Assembly: GCF_013177735.1 (NCBI RefSeq)
Contig: NZ_WOEZ01000147.1
Coordinates: 1-60,683 of the forward strand
Length of the DNA stretch: 60,683 bases
From: Paraburkholderia elongata
GTDB taxonomy: Bacteria; Pseudomonadota; Gammaproteobacteria; Burkholderiales; Burkholderiaceae
Reading direction: 5' to 3'
The notes under the pieces were generated by a model that saw only the letters and a program-made list of their open reading frames with translations, had not been told where the DNA came from and did not search any database. Within the stretch, counting starts at the first letter, position 1. Every line of letters begins with the position of its first letter. This document shows, piece after piece, positions 52,777 through 60,683 of this stretch. The translations under genes were made by a program, and so were the position numbers.

Positions 52777-53262
52777 ATGCATATGGATTTCAGAATTGGG
52801 CAGGGTTATGACGTGCATGCGCTGGTGCCGGGGCGTCCGTTGATTATTGGCGGCGTGACGATTCCCTATGAGCGCGGGCTGCTCGGGCATTCGGATGCGG
52901 ATGTGTTGTTGCATGCGATTACCGATGCTATTTTCGGCGCGGCCGCGATGGGTGATATTGGGCGGCATTTCTCCGATACCGATGCGAGATTCGCTGGCGC
53001 GGATAGCCGGGTTTTATTGCGGGAGTGTTTTGCTCGCGTGACGGCGGCGGGGTTTTCTATCGCTAATGTGGATAGCAGCGTGGTGGCTCAGGCGCCCAAG
53101 CTGGCGCCGCATATCGAGGGGATGCGGGCTAATATCGCTGCGGATCTTAACCTGCCGGTTGAGCGGGTTAATGTTAAGGCTAAGACTAATGAGAAGTTGG
53201 GTTATCTCGGGCGTGGCGAGGGGATTGAAGCGCAGGCTGTGGTTTTGTTGATCAAGGGGTGA
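52777..53262 (+). CDS. ispF: 2-C-methyl-D-erythritol 2,4-cyclodiphosphate synthase IspF
   Basis: Acts in the MEP pathway with IspD, 161 residues. The zinc ligands lie in GYDVHALVPG and LLGHSDADVLLHAI. FSDTDARFAGADS and VKAKTNEKLGYLGRGEGI complete the fold. ATG 52777 or 52783 (MDFRIGQGYDVH) could be used. Codon use is strikingly relaxed compared with ispD: many GGG, GCT, ATT, GTT and TTG codons instead of C-ending ones. It precedes the non-coding repeat element. Confidence 0.95.
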   Translation: MHMDFRIGQGYDVHALVPGRPLIIGGVTIPYERGLLGHSDADVLLHAITDAIFGAAAMGDIGRHFSDTDARFAGADSRVLLRECFARVTAAGFSIANVDSSVVAQAPKLAPHIEGMRANIAADLNLPVERVNVKAKTNEKLGYLGRGEGIEAQAVVLLIKG

Positions 53263-53280
53263 TGTTAGGTTTTTGCCGTT

Positions 53281-53396
53281 GCGGCGCTTGTTCTTTGTTT
53301 GCCTACGGCGGTGGTTTTTCCTTGATCTGGTTTTTTGCGCGGTGCTTGCGGTCTGTATGCCTGCGGCGTTGGCCTTTCCTTGTTTTCTTATTGGAT
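53281..53396. repeat. Diverged direct repeat with 58-base period
   Basis: GCGGCGCTTG at 53281 and GCGGTGCTTG at 53339 start two units that stay alignable through TGCCTACGGCGGTGG and TGCCTGCGGCGTTGG to TTTCCTTG. They form the outer edge of the inverted-repeat element next to ispF. Confidence 0.6.
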
Positions 53397-53573
53397 TATT
53401 AGCGTCGCCCCTGTGCGGGGCAGGCACTTACTTTCTTTGCCGCCGCAAAGAAAGTAAGCAAAGAAAGCGGCTCCAACCGCTAATTCTTAAGCGGGTCCCC
53501 TGGCTTGGAGGGGGTAGTGGCGCATCTGGAATCTGTGCCCTCGCACATTCGGCGTGAGTGACAAGGCCGTCAT
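53364..53573 (+). repeat. Left arm of a 210-base inverted repeat
   Basis: The arm matches the reverse complement of 53840-54050. Over 53401-53550 I count three substitutions and one 1-base indel. It contains a perfect 14-base stem (CTTACTTTCTTTGC, loop CGCC, 53427-53458), a GCCCC/GGGGC hairpin and an AGCGG/CCGCT hairpin. Open frames crossing it are not credible genes, because the indel puts the two arms in different frames. Confidence 0.9.
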
Positions 53574-53839
53574 ACTTCCGGCGGCGCTGCGCGCGCCGAA
53601 GCATACTTCATAAAACCATCCGCCGCGTTTGGCGCCTGTATTTTACCCGGTGCCGTGGTTCGTCATTGCACCGCCACCGCGACTTCAACACGCCGGAATA
53701 TCGCTCGGAGCGTGGGTTTGCCCATGAGTGCAGACGCCATTCGCCGAGGCGAAGCCGATAGCCCCCACTGCACCAGAACGGAGCCCTTGGTTTGCCACGC
53801 ATACCCATCCGCGACGCACGTAGTGCGGAGTGGGAGCTG
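53574..53839. other. Spacer between the inverted-repeat arms
   Basis: About 266 bases with no supported gene. Short open frames exist on both strands, but none has a ribosome site, domain or normal codon use. No transposase-like sequence is present. Confidence 0.6.
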
Positions 53840-54050
53840 ATGACTTCTTTGTCACTATCGCTGAATGTGCGAGGGCACGGATTCCAGATGCACCACTACC
53901 TCCTCCAAGCCAGGGGACCCGCTTAAGAATTAGCGGTTGGAGCCGCTTTCTTTGCTTACTTTCTTTGCGGCGGCAAAGAAAGTAAGTGCCTGCCCCGCAC
54001 AGGGGCGAACGCTAATAAACCAATAAGAAAACAAGGAAAGGCCAACACCG
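53840..54050 (-). repeat. Right arm of the 210-base inverted repeat
   Basis: Reverse-complement partner of 53364-53573, with its own 14-base stem at 53955-53986 (loop GGCG). Similarity fades beyond GGTGTTGGCC on the reverse strand. The 140 bases after it (54051-54189) are A-rich and hold nothing I can support. Confidence 0.9.
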
Positions 54051-54189
54051 TAAGCGCACAGAAAAAAGCGCCGAGCCGGCAAACAAATCAAGAAAAGCCC
54101 AAGAAGCCAGAACGAGCAAAACCACAACATTCACAAAAGCCACAAGCGCGCAGCGAAAAAACCTTAACTGCGCTGCGCGCCAAAACCCC

Positions 54190-54285
54190 CTATTTACCTT
54201 CAGCAGCAATACACTGCGCAGCAGCGCTCACCACCGCCGCAATGCGGCCAACATCCCGCAATTGCGTAGAACTCATCCATTCCAT
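54190..54285 (-). pseudogene. 3' remnant of ahpD (alkylhydroperoxidase)
   Basis: On the reverse strand a frame runs from ATG 54285 to TAG at 54190-54192 and includes QLRDVGRIAAVVSAAAQ and IAAEGK. As I recall it, this matches the last 30 or so residues of proteobacterial AhpD, which ends in nearly the same way. Stops lie immediately upstream in frame. The N-terminal domain and the CxxC active site are absent. The position just after ahpC is where ahpD is normally found. Confidence 0.7.
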
Positions 54286-54309
54286 TGGTATCTTCTATCA
54301 AGTTGTCGA

Positions 54310-54346
54310 TAAAAAAGCCCGCTGCTTTTTCAAGCCTAGCGGGCTT
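54310..54346 (-). terminator. Intrinsic terminator after ahpC
   Basis: On the reverse strand AAGCCCGCT pairs with AGCGGGCTT and a T run follows (A run at 54311-54316 on the forward strand). It lies between ahpC and the ahpD remnant, so the remnant would not be read from ahpC. Confidence 0.9.
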
Positions 54347-54359
54347 CTGACAGCGCGGC

Positions 54360-54908
54360 TTACAGCGTTGCGCCGCCGACCGCGCGGTTGCAAGGACACG
54401 GTTCGTCCGTTTGCAGAGCGTCGAGAATACGCAGCACTTCTTCCGGATTACGTCCGACGTTCAGGTTGTTCACCGAAACGTGTTGAATCGTATTGTCCGG
54501 ATCGACGATGAACGTTGCGCGCAGTGCCACGCCGGCTTCCTTGTCGCGCACGCCGAGCTGGTCGATCAACTCGCCCTTCACGTCACCGAACGAATAGTGG
54601 TTCAGCTTGCTCAGGTCCTTGTGCTCACGGCGCCATGCCAATTTGACGAACTCGTTGTCCACGCTGCCGCCGAGCAACACCGCGTCGCGCTCCTCGAAAT
54701 CCTTGACCAGCTTGCCGAACTCGACGATTTCCGTCGGGCACACGAACATGAAATCCTTCGGGTAGAAATAGATGATCTTCCACTTGCCCGGAAACGACTG
54801 CTCCGTGATCTCTTCGAACGCCGACACGCCGTTTTCTTCGTGGGTATTGAAGCCCGGCTTGGCGGCAGTGACGGTGAACGCTTCGACTTTATCGCCAACG
54901 GTTTTCAT
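54360..54908 (-). CDS. ahpC: Alkyl hydroperoxide reductase AhpC (2-Cys peroxiredoxin)
   Basis: Reduces hydrogen peroxide and organic hydroperoxides, 182 residues. The peroxidatic Cys is C57 in FMFVCPTEIVEF. The C-terminal cysteines are in EPCPCN (C171 and C173), resembling the AhpD-dependent AhpC group more than the AhpF type. GAGGGAGC precedes the ATG. If AhpD is its reductase, the adjacent ahpD remnant implies that a reductase is encoded elsewhere. Confidence 0.95.
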   Translation of the reverse strand: MKTVGDKVEAFTVTAAKPGFNTHEENGVSAFEEITEQSFPGKWKIIYFYPKDFMFVCPTEIVEFGKLVKDFEERDAVLLGGSVDNEFVKLAWRREHKDLSKLNHYSFGDVKGELIDQLGVRDKEAGVALRATFIVDPDNTIQHVSVNNLNVGRNPEEVLRILDALQTDEPCPCNRAVGGATL

Positions 54909-55094
54909 GCGAGTGCTCCCTCGTGTGATGGGAAAATAGCATGTTGAGGCTATCAGTTCGTCGTAACGAGCACGTTACACGTTTTTGACTATGGCTCTAT
55001 GAAGTTATCCGTTCAATAGTTTCCATCTAACACGTAGGGTAGTTATTATTCAACGCGGCCGACGGTCGCACGGGTAGCGCAATACCCCTTCCGG

Positions 55095-56444
55095 TCAAGC
55101 GCCTTTTGCCAACGGAAACTCGATCGTCACCTCGAGGCCCGGGCCTGGCGTGCGATTGCGCAGGCGCAGCGCGCCGCGATAACGGCCTACCAGTCGCTGC
55201 ACAATGGCCATGCCAAGGCCCGTGCCGTTCGCCTGAGTGCGCGCTGAATTCACACGATAGAACGGGCGTGTGACAAGAGCCAGTTGGTCCTCAGGAATGC
55301 CGGGCCCTTCGTCGACCACGGACAACTCGACCCGTGAGTGTGACACCCGCGTTTCCAGAATCACATGCGGTATGCCGTCGCCGTCGCTCAAGCCGTACTT
55401 GCGCGCGTTTTCCAGCAGATTACCGACCACTCGACGCATATCGGTTTCATCCGCCTCGATCACCGCCGATGGCGCGAGGCGCGTGATCAGACGCATGCTG
55501 TCCTCGCTCTGCATTCGCGCGGCCAATTCGCCTGCGATCACCGACAGATCGACAGGTTCCGGCACCCGCTGCACCGGACGAGCGTAATCAAGGAACCGGC
55601 CGATGATCATATCCATCTGCTCGATGTCGTCGACCATCGCATCTTTGGTGGCCTGGTCGGATGGGCTCATTTCGGTTTCGAGCCGCAGCCGCGCGAGCGG
55701 GGTGCGCAGATCGTGCGAGATACCCGCAAGCATGAGCGCGCGGTCGGCCTCGAGCTGTTCGAGGTCCTGCACCATCTGGTTGAAACTGCGATTGGTCTCG
55801 GCGGCCACGCCCATGCCGCGCTCGGGCAGCGGCTCCGGTGACTGGCCGGAGCCGACCTTGCGCGCGGCCATGGCGAGACGGGCGAACGGGCGGTTCACGA
55901 GACTGGTGATGAACGCCGCGCCGAACAGTGACAGCGCCAGCGCGAACACGCCCCAGCCGGCCCACTGCAAGCCCGTCGCGTTGTCCAATTGATCGCGGTC
56001 GAGCGCCACCCAGTAATCGTCGTCGTCGATCTTGAAGCTGATCCAGACGCCGGGGATGTCGTTGACGCTCTGCGCAATGACCGTGTCGTCGCCAAGGCGG
56101 CCGCGAATGTCGTGTTCGATCAGCCGGTTCAGCGACTCGTCGGGCTGGAGTTTGTACTTGTCGGTGGTTTCGCGCGGGTACACGCGCACCCCTTCATTGC
56201 TCTCCAGATCCTGCAGCAGTGCGCGCCGCAGGTCGGGATCGGAATAGAGGAGTGCGGTGCGCGTGAGCTTGACGATGGCAACCAGTTGCAACGCCACGCG
56301 CTGTGCGCGCGGCTCGCGTTCGATCACCCGAAAGCTCTGGAACCACGCGGCGAGACTGACTGCGATCAACAGCGCGATCAACAGAAAGGTCCGCCAGAAA
56401 AGGCCACCGAACGCGAGCGTCAGGAGGCGCCGGTCGATCCGCAT
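55095..56444 (-). CDS. envZ: EnvZ-like osmosensor histidine kinase
   Basis: A 449-residue membrane sensor kinase paired with OmpR. A first helix (FLLIALLIAVSLAAWF), a periplasmic domain to about residue 160 and a second helix (GWGVFALALSLFGAAFITSLV) are followed by HAMP. The His box is LAGISHDLRTPLARLRL (H244). The ATPase has GNLLENARKYG, VVDEGPGIP and GTGLGMAIVQRLV. ompR is 44 bases upstream on the same strand. Confidence 0.93.
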   Translation of the reverse strand: MRIDRRLLTLAFGGLFWRTFLLIALLIAVSLAAWFQSFRVIEREPRAQRVALQLVAIVKLTRTALLYSDPDLRRALLQDLESNEGVRVYPRETTDKYKLQPDESLNRLIEHDIRGRLGDDTVIAQSVNDIPGVWISFKIDDDDYWVALDRDQLDNATGLQWAGWGVFALALSLFGAAFITSLVNRPFARLAMAARKVGSGQSPEPLPERGMGVAAETNRSFNQMVQDLEQLEADRALMLAGISHDLRTPLARLRLETEMSPSDQATKDAMVDDIEQMDMIIGRFLDYARPVQRVPEPVDLSVIAGELAARMQSEDSMRLITRLAPSAVIEADETDMRRVVGNLLENARKYGLSDGDGIPHVILETRVSHSRVELSVVDEGPGIPEDQLALVTRPFYRVNSARTQANGTGLGMAIVQRLVGRYRGALRLRNRTPGPGLEVTIEFPLAKGA

Positions 56445-56488
56445 GGGCCCTTCTTATCTGAAATCAAAAACGGGAGGTGAGAACAAAC

Positions 56489-57223
56489 TCAGGCTGCACC
56501 GTCAGGAATGAACACGTAGCCGAGACCCCAGACGGTTTGAATGAAACGCGGGCTGCCCGGATCAGGTTCGATCAGCTTGCGCAGACGCGAAATCTGCACG
56601 TCGAGACTACGGTCGAAGACTTCATATTCACGGCCGCGCGCCAGTTCCATCAGCTTTTCACGCGACAGCGGCTGACGCGGGTGACGCGCAAACACCTTCA
56701 GCACCGAAAACTCACCCGTGGTCAGCGGAATTTCCTGGCCGGCCTTGGTGAGCGTGCGGGTGGCGAGATTCAGCGCGAATTCGCCGAACTCGAACACTTC
56801 GGTGGTTTCGGACGGTGCGCCCGGCAACTCCGACGGCGACTGGCGGCGCAGCACCGCGTGAATCCGTGCTACCAGCTCGCGCGGGTTGAACGGCTTGGGC
56901 AGATAGTCGTCGGCGCCCATTTCGAGCCCGACGATACGATCGACGTCTTCACCCTTGGCCGTCAGCATGATGATTGGCGTGCGGTCGTTGCTGCCGCGCA
57001 AGCGGCGGCAGATCGACAAGCCGTCCTCGCCGGGCAGCATCAGATCGAGCACCAGCAAGTCGAAGCGCTCACGCACCCAGAGCTTGTTCATGGACGGCGC
57101 GTTCTCGGCAACGTAGACATTGAAGCCCTGTTCACCGAGGTAGCGGCGCAGCAGATCGCGCAGGCGCGGATCGTCGTCGACGACGAGGATTTTCGAAGGG
57201 TTTTTGGTTTCCATGGTCGGCAT
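56489..57223 (-). CDS. ompR: OmpR-type response regulator
   Basis: A receiver with a winged-helix output domain, 244 residues. The phosphoacceptor is in FDLLVLDLMLPGEDG (D60 from ATG 57223). The DNA-binding part has TLTKAGQEIPLTTGEFSVLK and SLDVQISRLRKLIE. An alternative start is ATG 57214. The first gene of the ompR-envZ unit, divergent from the small exported-protein gene. Confidence 0.95.
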   Translation of the reverse strand: MPTMETKNPSKILVVDDDPRLRDLLRRYLGEQGFNVYVAENAPSMNKLWVRERFDLLVLDLMLPGEDGLSICRRLRGSNDRTPIIMLTAKGEDVDRIVGLEMGADDYLPKPFNPRELVARIHAVLRRQSPSELPGAPSETTEVFEFGEFALNLATRTLTKAGQEIPLTTGEFSVLKVFARHPRQPLSREKLMELARGREYEVFDRSLDVQISRLRKLIEPDPGSPRFIQTVWGLGYVFIPDGAA

Positions 57224-57452
57224 CTTAGCGCGATTAGAAAGAGACGCGCGGTTGCATCATTTATCGGGTTACAGTCAGTTACAAAATTTACCCGCACTGT
57301 GGCACGACGTAAAGCATGGGCAGGTAGACTTCTTTACTGAATGCGGCTGTTCGGTGGATACTTCACTCGACTAAAACTCTCGCACCCGGCTCGCTACCGG
57401 GGTTTGTATACGCATTTGAGGTAGCCGGTTGCTGCGCCACGAAGGGAACAAC

Positions 57453-57791
57453 ATGAAGGGAGGGGTTTGGCCGAATGTGCGCCTAAGCGTCATTGCACTG
57501 GCGGTAGCCGGGACGCTTGCAGGCACACTGGGACCAACTCTCGCCCACGCCCAGCCTTCGGCCGACAGAGCTGTGAGCGAACGCGTGCCCAAGTCGGTTA
57601 ATTCCAGGGCGAATCACCGCAACCCCACCAACGATCACAACTTCGACCGCCCTGCGTCAGACGCGATGTTGCGCACCGCAGTTCCCCCCGATCTTGATCA
57701 GCGTCGTCGTGATGGCCATATGACGCCCGACGAACGGCGTCTGTTACGGCAGCACATCGAAGACGCTGTCCGCGAACTCTACAAACGCTAG
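57453..57791 (+). CDS. Small exported protein of unknown function
   Basis: A 112-residue product with a Sec signal (LSVIALAVAGTLAGTLGPTLAHA, cleavage after AHA). A short polar mature part ends in the helical MTPDERRLLRQHIEDAVREL. I have seen similar tails in Burkholderiales hypothetical proteins but cannot name a family. GAAGGGAAC before ATG 57453 supports that start over an upstream in-frame one at 57429. Confidence 0.75.
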   Translation: MKGGVWPNVRLSVIALAVAGTLAGTLGPTLAHAQPSADRAVSERVPKSVNSRANHRNPTNDHNFDRPASDAMLRTAVPPDLDQRRRDGHMTPDERRLLRQHIEDAVRELYKR

Positions 57792-57961
57792 CCAATTCCG
57801 TGCCCGCTCTGGGTACGCCGGTCGCGCTTTCTCCGCGCGTGAAAGATTTCGTTGCACTTCCCCCGTCAACTTTCCCGTTCAATCTGCCGTTGAGCCGCCA
57901 GAGCACAGCGCGTTTTGCATGCGCGAATGCCTTTTCGTGACGCCCCGCAACCGGATGGTCG

Positions 57962-59596
57962 ATGATGAAAATGCTGACAGGCGGTAATCGTGGGCGATGG
58001 CTTGCAGCCACTGCCGCTGCGCTCGCGGCAGTAACGTGGTGCGCGCCGGCATCGGCGGTGCAGCAAGGCGCCTCTCATGCTCCCCACAACAAGCATCGCG
58101 CGCCGGCTGCCGCGTCTGTCGTTTCCGTAGCCGACCAGGACATCCTCGACGCCGACGACGCGCGCTTCTTCCTGACGCGTGTCGGCTTTGCTCCCGATAG
58201 TGGCGAGGTCGCGCAATACGTTGGACTTACGCGCGAGCAGGCCGTCGACAAGGTGCTGGCGACAGCCCGAACCGAAGCCGTCACACCGCTGCCGGACTGG
58301 GTGCTCGAGCCGATCCCGACACGCGAAATCCGCAAGACGTGGACGGATGATCAACGTCGCGACGAGCAGCGATTGCGAGGTCAGCGTTACGAAATATTAC
58401 GTGCATGGTGGGTGCGCGAGATGTTGAGCACGCCGTCGCCGCTGACCGAGCGCATGACGCTCTTCTGGCATAACCACTTCACGTCAGGGCAGGACAAAGT
58501 CCAGTATCCGCAGCAAATGGCGCAGCAGAACATGCTGTTGCGCCGTGACGCGCTCGGCAACTTCGGCGAGCTGTTGCACGACGTCGCGAAAGATCCGGCG
58601 ATGCTGCAATACCTGGACGGCGCGAGCAATCGTAAGGGCAAGCCCAATGAAAACTTCGCGCGTGAAGTGATGGAGCTATTCACGCTCGGCGAAGGACACT
58701 ACATGCAGCGCGACGTATCGGAAGCCGCGCGTGCCTACACAGGATGGAGCCTCGATCCCGACACGCAGACGTACGTGTGGCGCGCCAACCAGCATGACGA
58801 CGGCGACAAGACCGTGCTCGGTCAAACCGGTCCGTTCGACGGCGATCAGGTGCTCGACATCCTGCTTGCTCGACCGGAAACCGCGACCTTCGTCACGACC
58901 AAGCTGTGGCGCGAGTTTGTCTCCGACACACCGGACCCCGCCCGCATCGCACCGATCGCCGCGCAGTTCCGCGCGAGTCACTACGATATCAAGGTCGCGC
59001 TGCGCGGCCTCTTCATGAGCGACGCGTTCTGGGACGACGACGATCGCGGTGTCCTTGTGAAATCGCCGGCGGAGTTCGTGGTCGGGACACTGCGTGCGTT
59101 CGATATCGGCTACGACAACACGGCACCGTTTGCCGCGCAGATCCGCACGCTCGGCGAGAACCTGTTCTACCCGCCGAACGTCAAGGGATGGCCGGGCGGC
59201 ACAATATGGATCAATAGTTCGACGCTGCTTGCGCGCAAGCAATTCGTCGAGCAACTGTTTCGCGCGACTGAAACCGCCGGTCCGCGGCGTACGAACAATC
59301 CGATGAGTGCAATGATTGCGGCGAGCGGCGCACCAGGCAATATGCAGGCGAATCCGCCGATGCCGCGCGCGATGGCGCGAGTCGGCCCGGCCGGCCAGGG
59401 TGGCGTACGCTTTGACATCGACACGTGGCTTGCGCATCACAACACCGCGCCGACGGCGAAGCCGGGGCTGTCGATGGAGCTTCAGCTGCAGCATGCCGTC
59501 TTGCCGCTCACGCCGGTTGACGCGATCGAGACCGATTCGACCGCCAGTGCTTATCTGGAGGCGTTGCTGATGGACCCGGCTTATCAGTTGAAGTGA
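57962..59596 (+). CDS. DUF1800 family exported protein
   Basis: A 544-residue protein with a signal peptide (WLAATAAALAAVTWCAPASA) and the DUF1800 body. Visible features are FFLTRVGFAPDSGEVAQYVG, MTLFWHNHFTSGQDKVQ and NENFAREVMELFTLGEG. The family is almost always encoded next to a DUF1501 gene, as here. Its biochemical role is unknown. Confidence 0.9.
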   Translation: MMKMLTGGNRGRWLAATAAALAAVTWCAPASAVQQGASHAPHNKHRAPAAASVVSVADQDILDADDARFFLTRVGFAPDSGEVAQYVGLTREQAVDKVLATARTEAVTPLPDWVLEPIPTREIRKTWTDDQRRDEQRLRGQRYEILRAWWVREMLSTPSPLTERMTLFWHNHFTSGQDKVQYPQQMAQQNMLLRRDALGNFGELLHDVAKDPAMLQYLDGASNRKGKPNENFAREVMELFTLGEGHYMQRDVSEAARAYTGWSLDPDTQTYVWRANQHDDGDKTVLGQTGPFDGDQVLDILLARPETATFVTTKLWREFVSDTPDPARIAPIAAQFRASHYDIKVALRGLFMSDAFWDDDDRGVLVKSPAEFVVGTLRAFDIGYDNTAPFAAQIRTLGENLFYPPNVKGWPGGTIWINSSTLLARKQFVEQLFRATETAGPRRTNNPMSAMIAASGAPGNMQANPPMPRAMARVGPAGQGGVRFDIDTWLAHHNTAPTAKPGLSMELQLQHAVLPLTPVDAIETDSTASAYLEALLMDPAYQLK

Positions 59597-59740
59597 GCAA
59601 CTGGGTGATCAGTTGAGGTGAGCGGCTGCGACGGGCGACGGAATCGAGCAGCTCAACCGTTTAACTCAGATCGGCAGCGCAAATGAACGGTCCGTCGACA
59701 GCGGCAAGACAGGCGCCATGACAATCGAACGAGGTGCAGG

Positions 59741-60683
59741 ATGAAACGACGCAGCTTTCTCTCGATGGGCGCAGCCGCCGGTGCGGCGCTCTGGTTGCCA
59801 CGCGCGTTCGGTGCGCAGGCGGCCGCTCCCGGCGGCGCAATGAATCGCGGTTACGGCAACCTGCTGATCCTCGTCGAGTTGAAGGGCGGTAACGACGGTT
59901 TGAATACCGTGATTCCGTTTGCTGATCCCACTTACTATCAGCTACGTAAAAACATCGGTATCAAACGCGAGCAGGCGATTCAGCTCGACGAGCGCACCGC
60001 GCTGCATCCGTCGTTGCAGCCGCTGATGCCGCTTTGGCACAGCCAGCAACTGGCGATCGTGCAGGGCGTCAGCTACGCGCAACCGAACCTGTCGCATTTC
60101 CGCTCGATCGAGATCTGGGACACCGCGTCGCGTTCGGATCAATACTTGCGCGAGGGCTGGCTCACACGTGCATTCGCGCAGGCTCCGGTGCCCGCTGGTT
60201 TTGCCGCCGACGGCGTGGTGATCGGCAGCGCCGAAATGGGACCGCTCGCCAACGGCGCGCGCGCGATCGCGCTGGTCAATCCGGCGCAGTTCGTCAAGGC
60301 TTCGCGCCTAGTCACACCGGTGTCGCTGCACGAGCGTAATCCGGAATTGGCGCACATTCTCGACGTCGAGAACGACATCGTGAAAGCCGCCGATCGTCTG
60401 CGTCCCACACAAGGTCAGGTGCAATTGAAGACGGTGTTTCCCGGTGGCGCATTCGGCGGTTCGATCAAGACCGCGATGCAGGTGCTTGCGGCCGGGGACA
60501 CGCCGCAGGGGCAGCCGAAGAGCGGGCAGGGCGTCGCGGTGATCCGTTTGACGCTGAACGGTTTCGATACGCATCAGAACCAGCCTGGTCAGCAGGCGGC
60601 GCTGCTCAAGCAACTGGCCGAGGGGTTTGCGTCGATGAAGTCGGCGCTGGTGGAGCTCGGCCGCTGGGATCAGACGCTGGTGA
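59741..60683 (+). CDS. DUF1501 family protein, Tat-exported (3' end outside window)
   Basis: Starts MKRRSFLSMGAAAGAALWLP, a twin-arginine signal, and continues with LLILVELKGGNDGLNTVIP, a hallmark of DUF1501. LTLNGFDTHQNQ occurs near the right edge. The frame stays open to the end (about 314 codons). The final TGA in the printed sequence is out of frame. Partner of the preceding DUF1800 gene. Confidence 0.92.
   Translation, partial: MKRRSFLSMGAAAGAALWLPRAFGAQAAAPGGAMNRGYGNLLILVELKGGNDGLNTVIPFADPTYYQLRKNIGIKREQAIQLDERTALHPSLQPLMPLWHSQQLAIVQGVSYAQPNLSHFRSIEIWDTASRSDQYLREGWLTRAFAQAPVPAGFAADGVVIGSAEMGPLANGARAIALVNPAQFVKASRLVTPVSLHERNPELAHILDVENDIVKAADRLRPTQGQVQLKTVFPGGAFGGSIKTAMQVLAAGDTPQGQPKSGQGVAVIRLTLNGFDTHQNQPGQQAALLKQLAEGFASMKSALVELGRWDQTLV

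Noticed and set aside
53273..53557. 94-codon open frame in the inverted-repeat left arm
   Set aside because: The same DNA in the right arm is read in a different frame because of a one-base indel, so the protein is not conserved.
53364..54050. Insertion sequence or transposon
   Set aside because: No transposase-like frame lies between the arms and no target-site duplication is apparent. Non-coding repeat is the safer call.
54909..55060. OxyR binding site upstream of ahpC
   Set aside because: ATAGC...GCTAT at 54936-54953 has the wrong spacing for the ATAG-N7-CTAT pattern, and other ATAG/CTAT words nearby are not phased.
60681..60683. TGA stop for the DUF1501 gene at the right edge
   Set aside because: The last full codon is GTG at 60680-60682, so this TGA is out of frame and the gene continues beyond the window.

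Overview
This looks like a chromosomal segment of a Burkholderiaceae beta-proteobacterium, most likely Paraburkholderia or a close relative. The basis is high GC with strong GC3 bias, the dnaX-ybaB-recR order, the surE-pcm-nlpD-rpoS block, a phaC-phaA-phaB-phaR polyester cluster, ompR/envZ and mfd-ispD-ispF. The genus is inferred from gene content and recollection, since no search could be run. The window holds about 53 genes, including a dnaX gene cut at the left edge and a DUF1501 gene cut at the right edge. I see no rRNA, tRNA, CRISPR array, prophage or transposase.

Layout. 1-1932: replication and recombination (dnaX 3' end, ybaB/ebfC, recR). 2055-6236: a family III CoA-transferase followed by a NitT/TauT-type ABC importer. 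6342-7316: a reverse-strand quinone oxidoreductase. 7551-13811: surE, pcm, nlpD, rpoS, a PolB-like exonuclease and rlmD. 13916-16955: bamD divergent from rluD-pgeF. 17405-22384: the PHB cluster phaC, phaA, phaB and phaR, with a GC-rich hairpin in each gap. 22519-25341: a dus gene wedged between a decayed copy of the rimO promoter, leader and start and the intact rimO. 25345-29548: a sugar-acid kinase, a second thiolase, an exported unknown and a metC-like lyase. 29640-35940: a palindrome, two small membrane proteins, serB, a cytochrome P450, a divergent lysR/oxidoreductase pair and an exported unknown. 36053-40585: fetAB-type exporter, AsmA-family protein and an unknown. 41037-45270: three signalling genes (CHASE3-like kinase, lone receiver, receiver-PAS-kinase-receiver hybrid). 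45443-51906, reverse strand: mscL, a threonine dehydratase-like enzyme, argE and mfd. 52028-53262: ispD and ispF. 53263-54189: no credible gene, but a large, nearly perfect inverted repeat. 54190-57223, reverse strand: an ahpD 3' remnant, ahpC, envZ and ompR. 57453-60683: a small exported protein and a DUF1800/DUF1501 pair.

The most noteworthy structures are not genes. They are (i) the duplicated rimO 5' region flanking dus, in which the upstream copy has a stop at codon 24 and both copies keep a leader hairpin whose stem bases differ but still pair; (ii) the 210-bp inverted-repeat element at 53364-54050, whose arms differ by a frame-shifting indel and so are conserved as DNA rather than protein; (iii) an ahpD remnant behind ahpC; and (iv) a 17-bp perfect inverted repeat in the leader of the first sensor kinase, just after a good sigma70-type promoter. 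I found no clear new multi-gene defence or mobile system.
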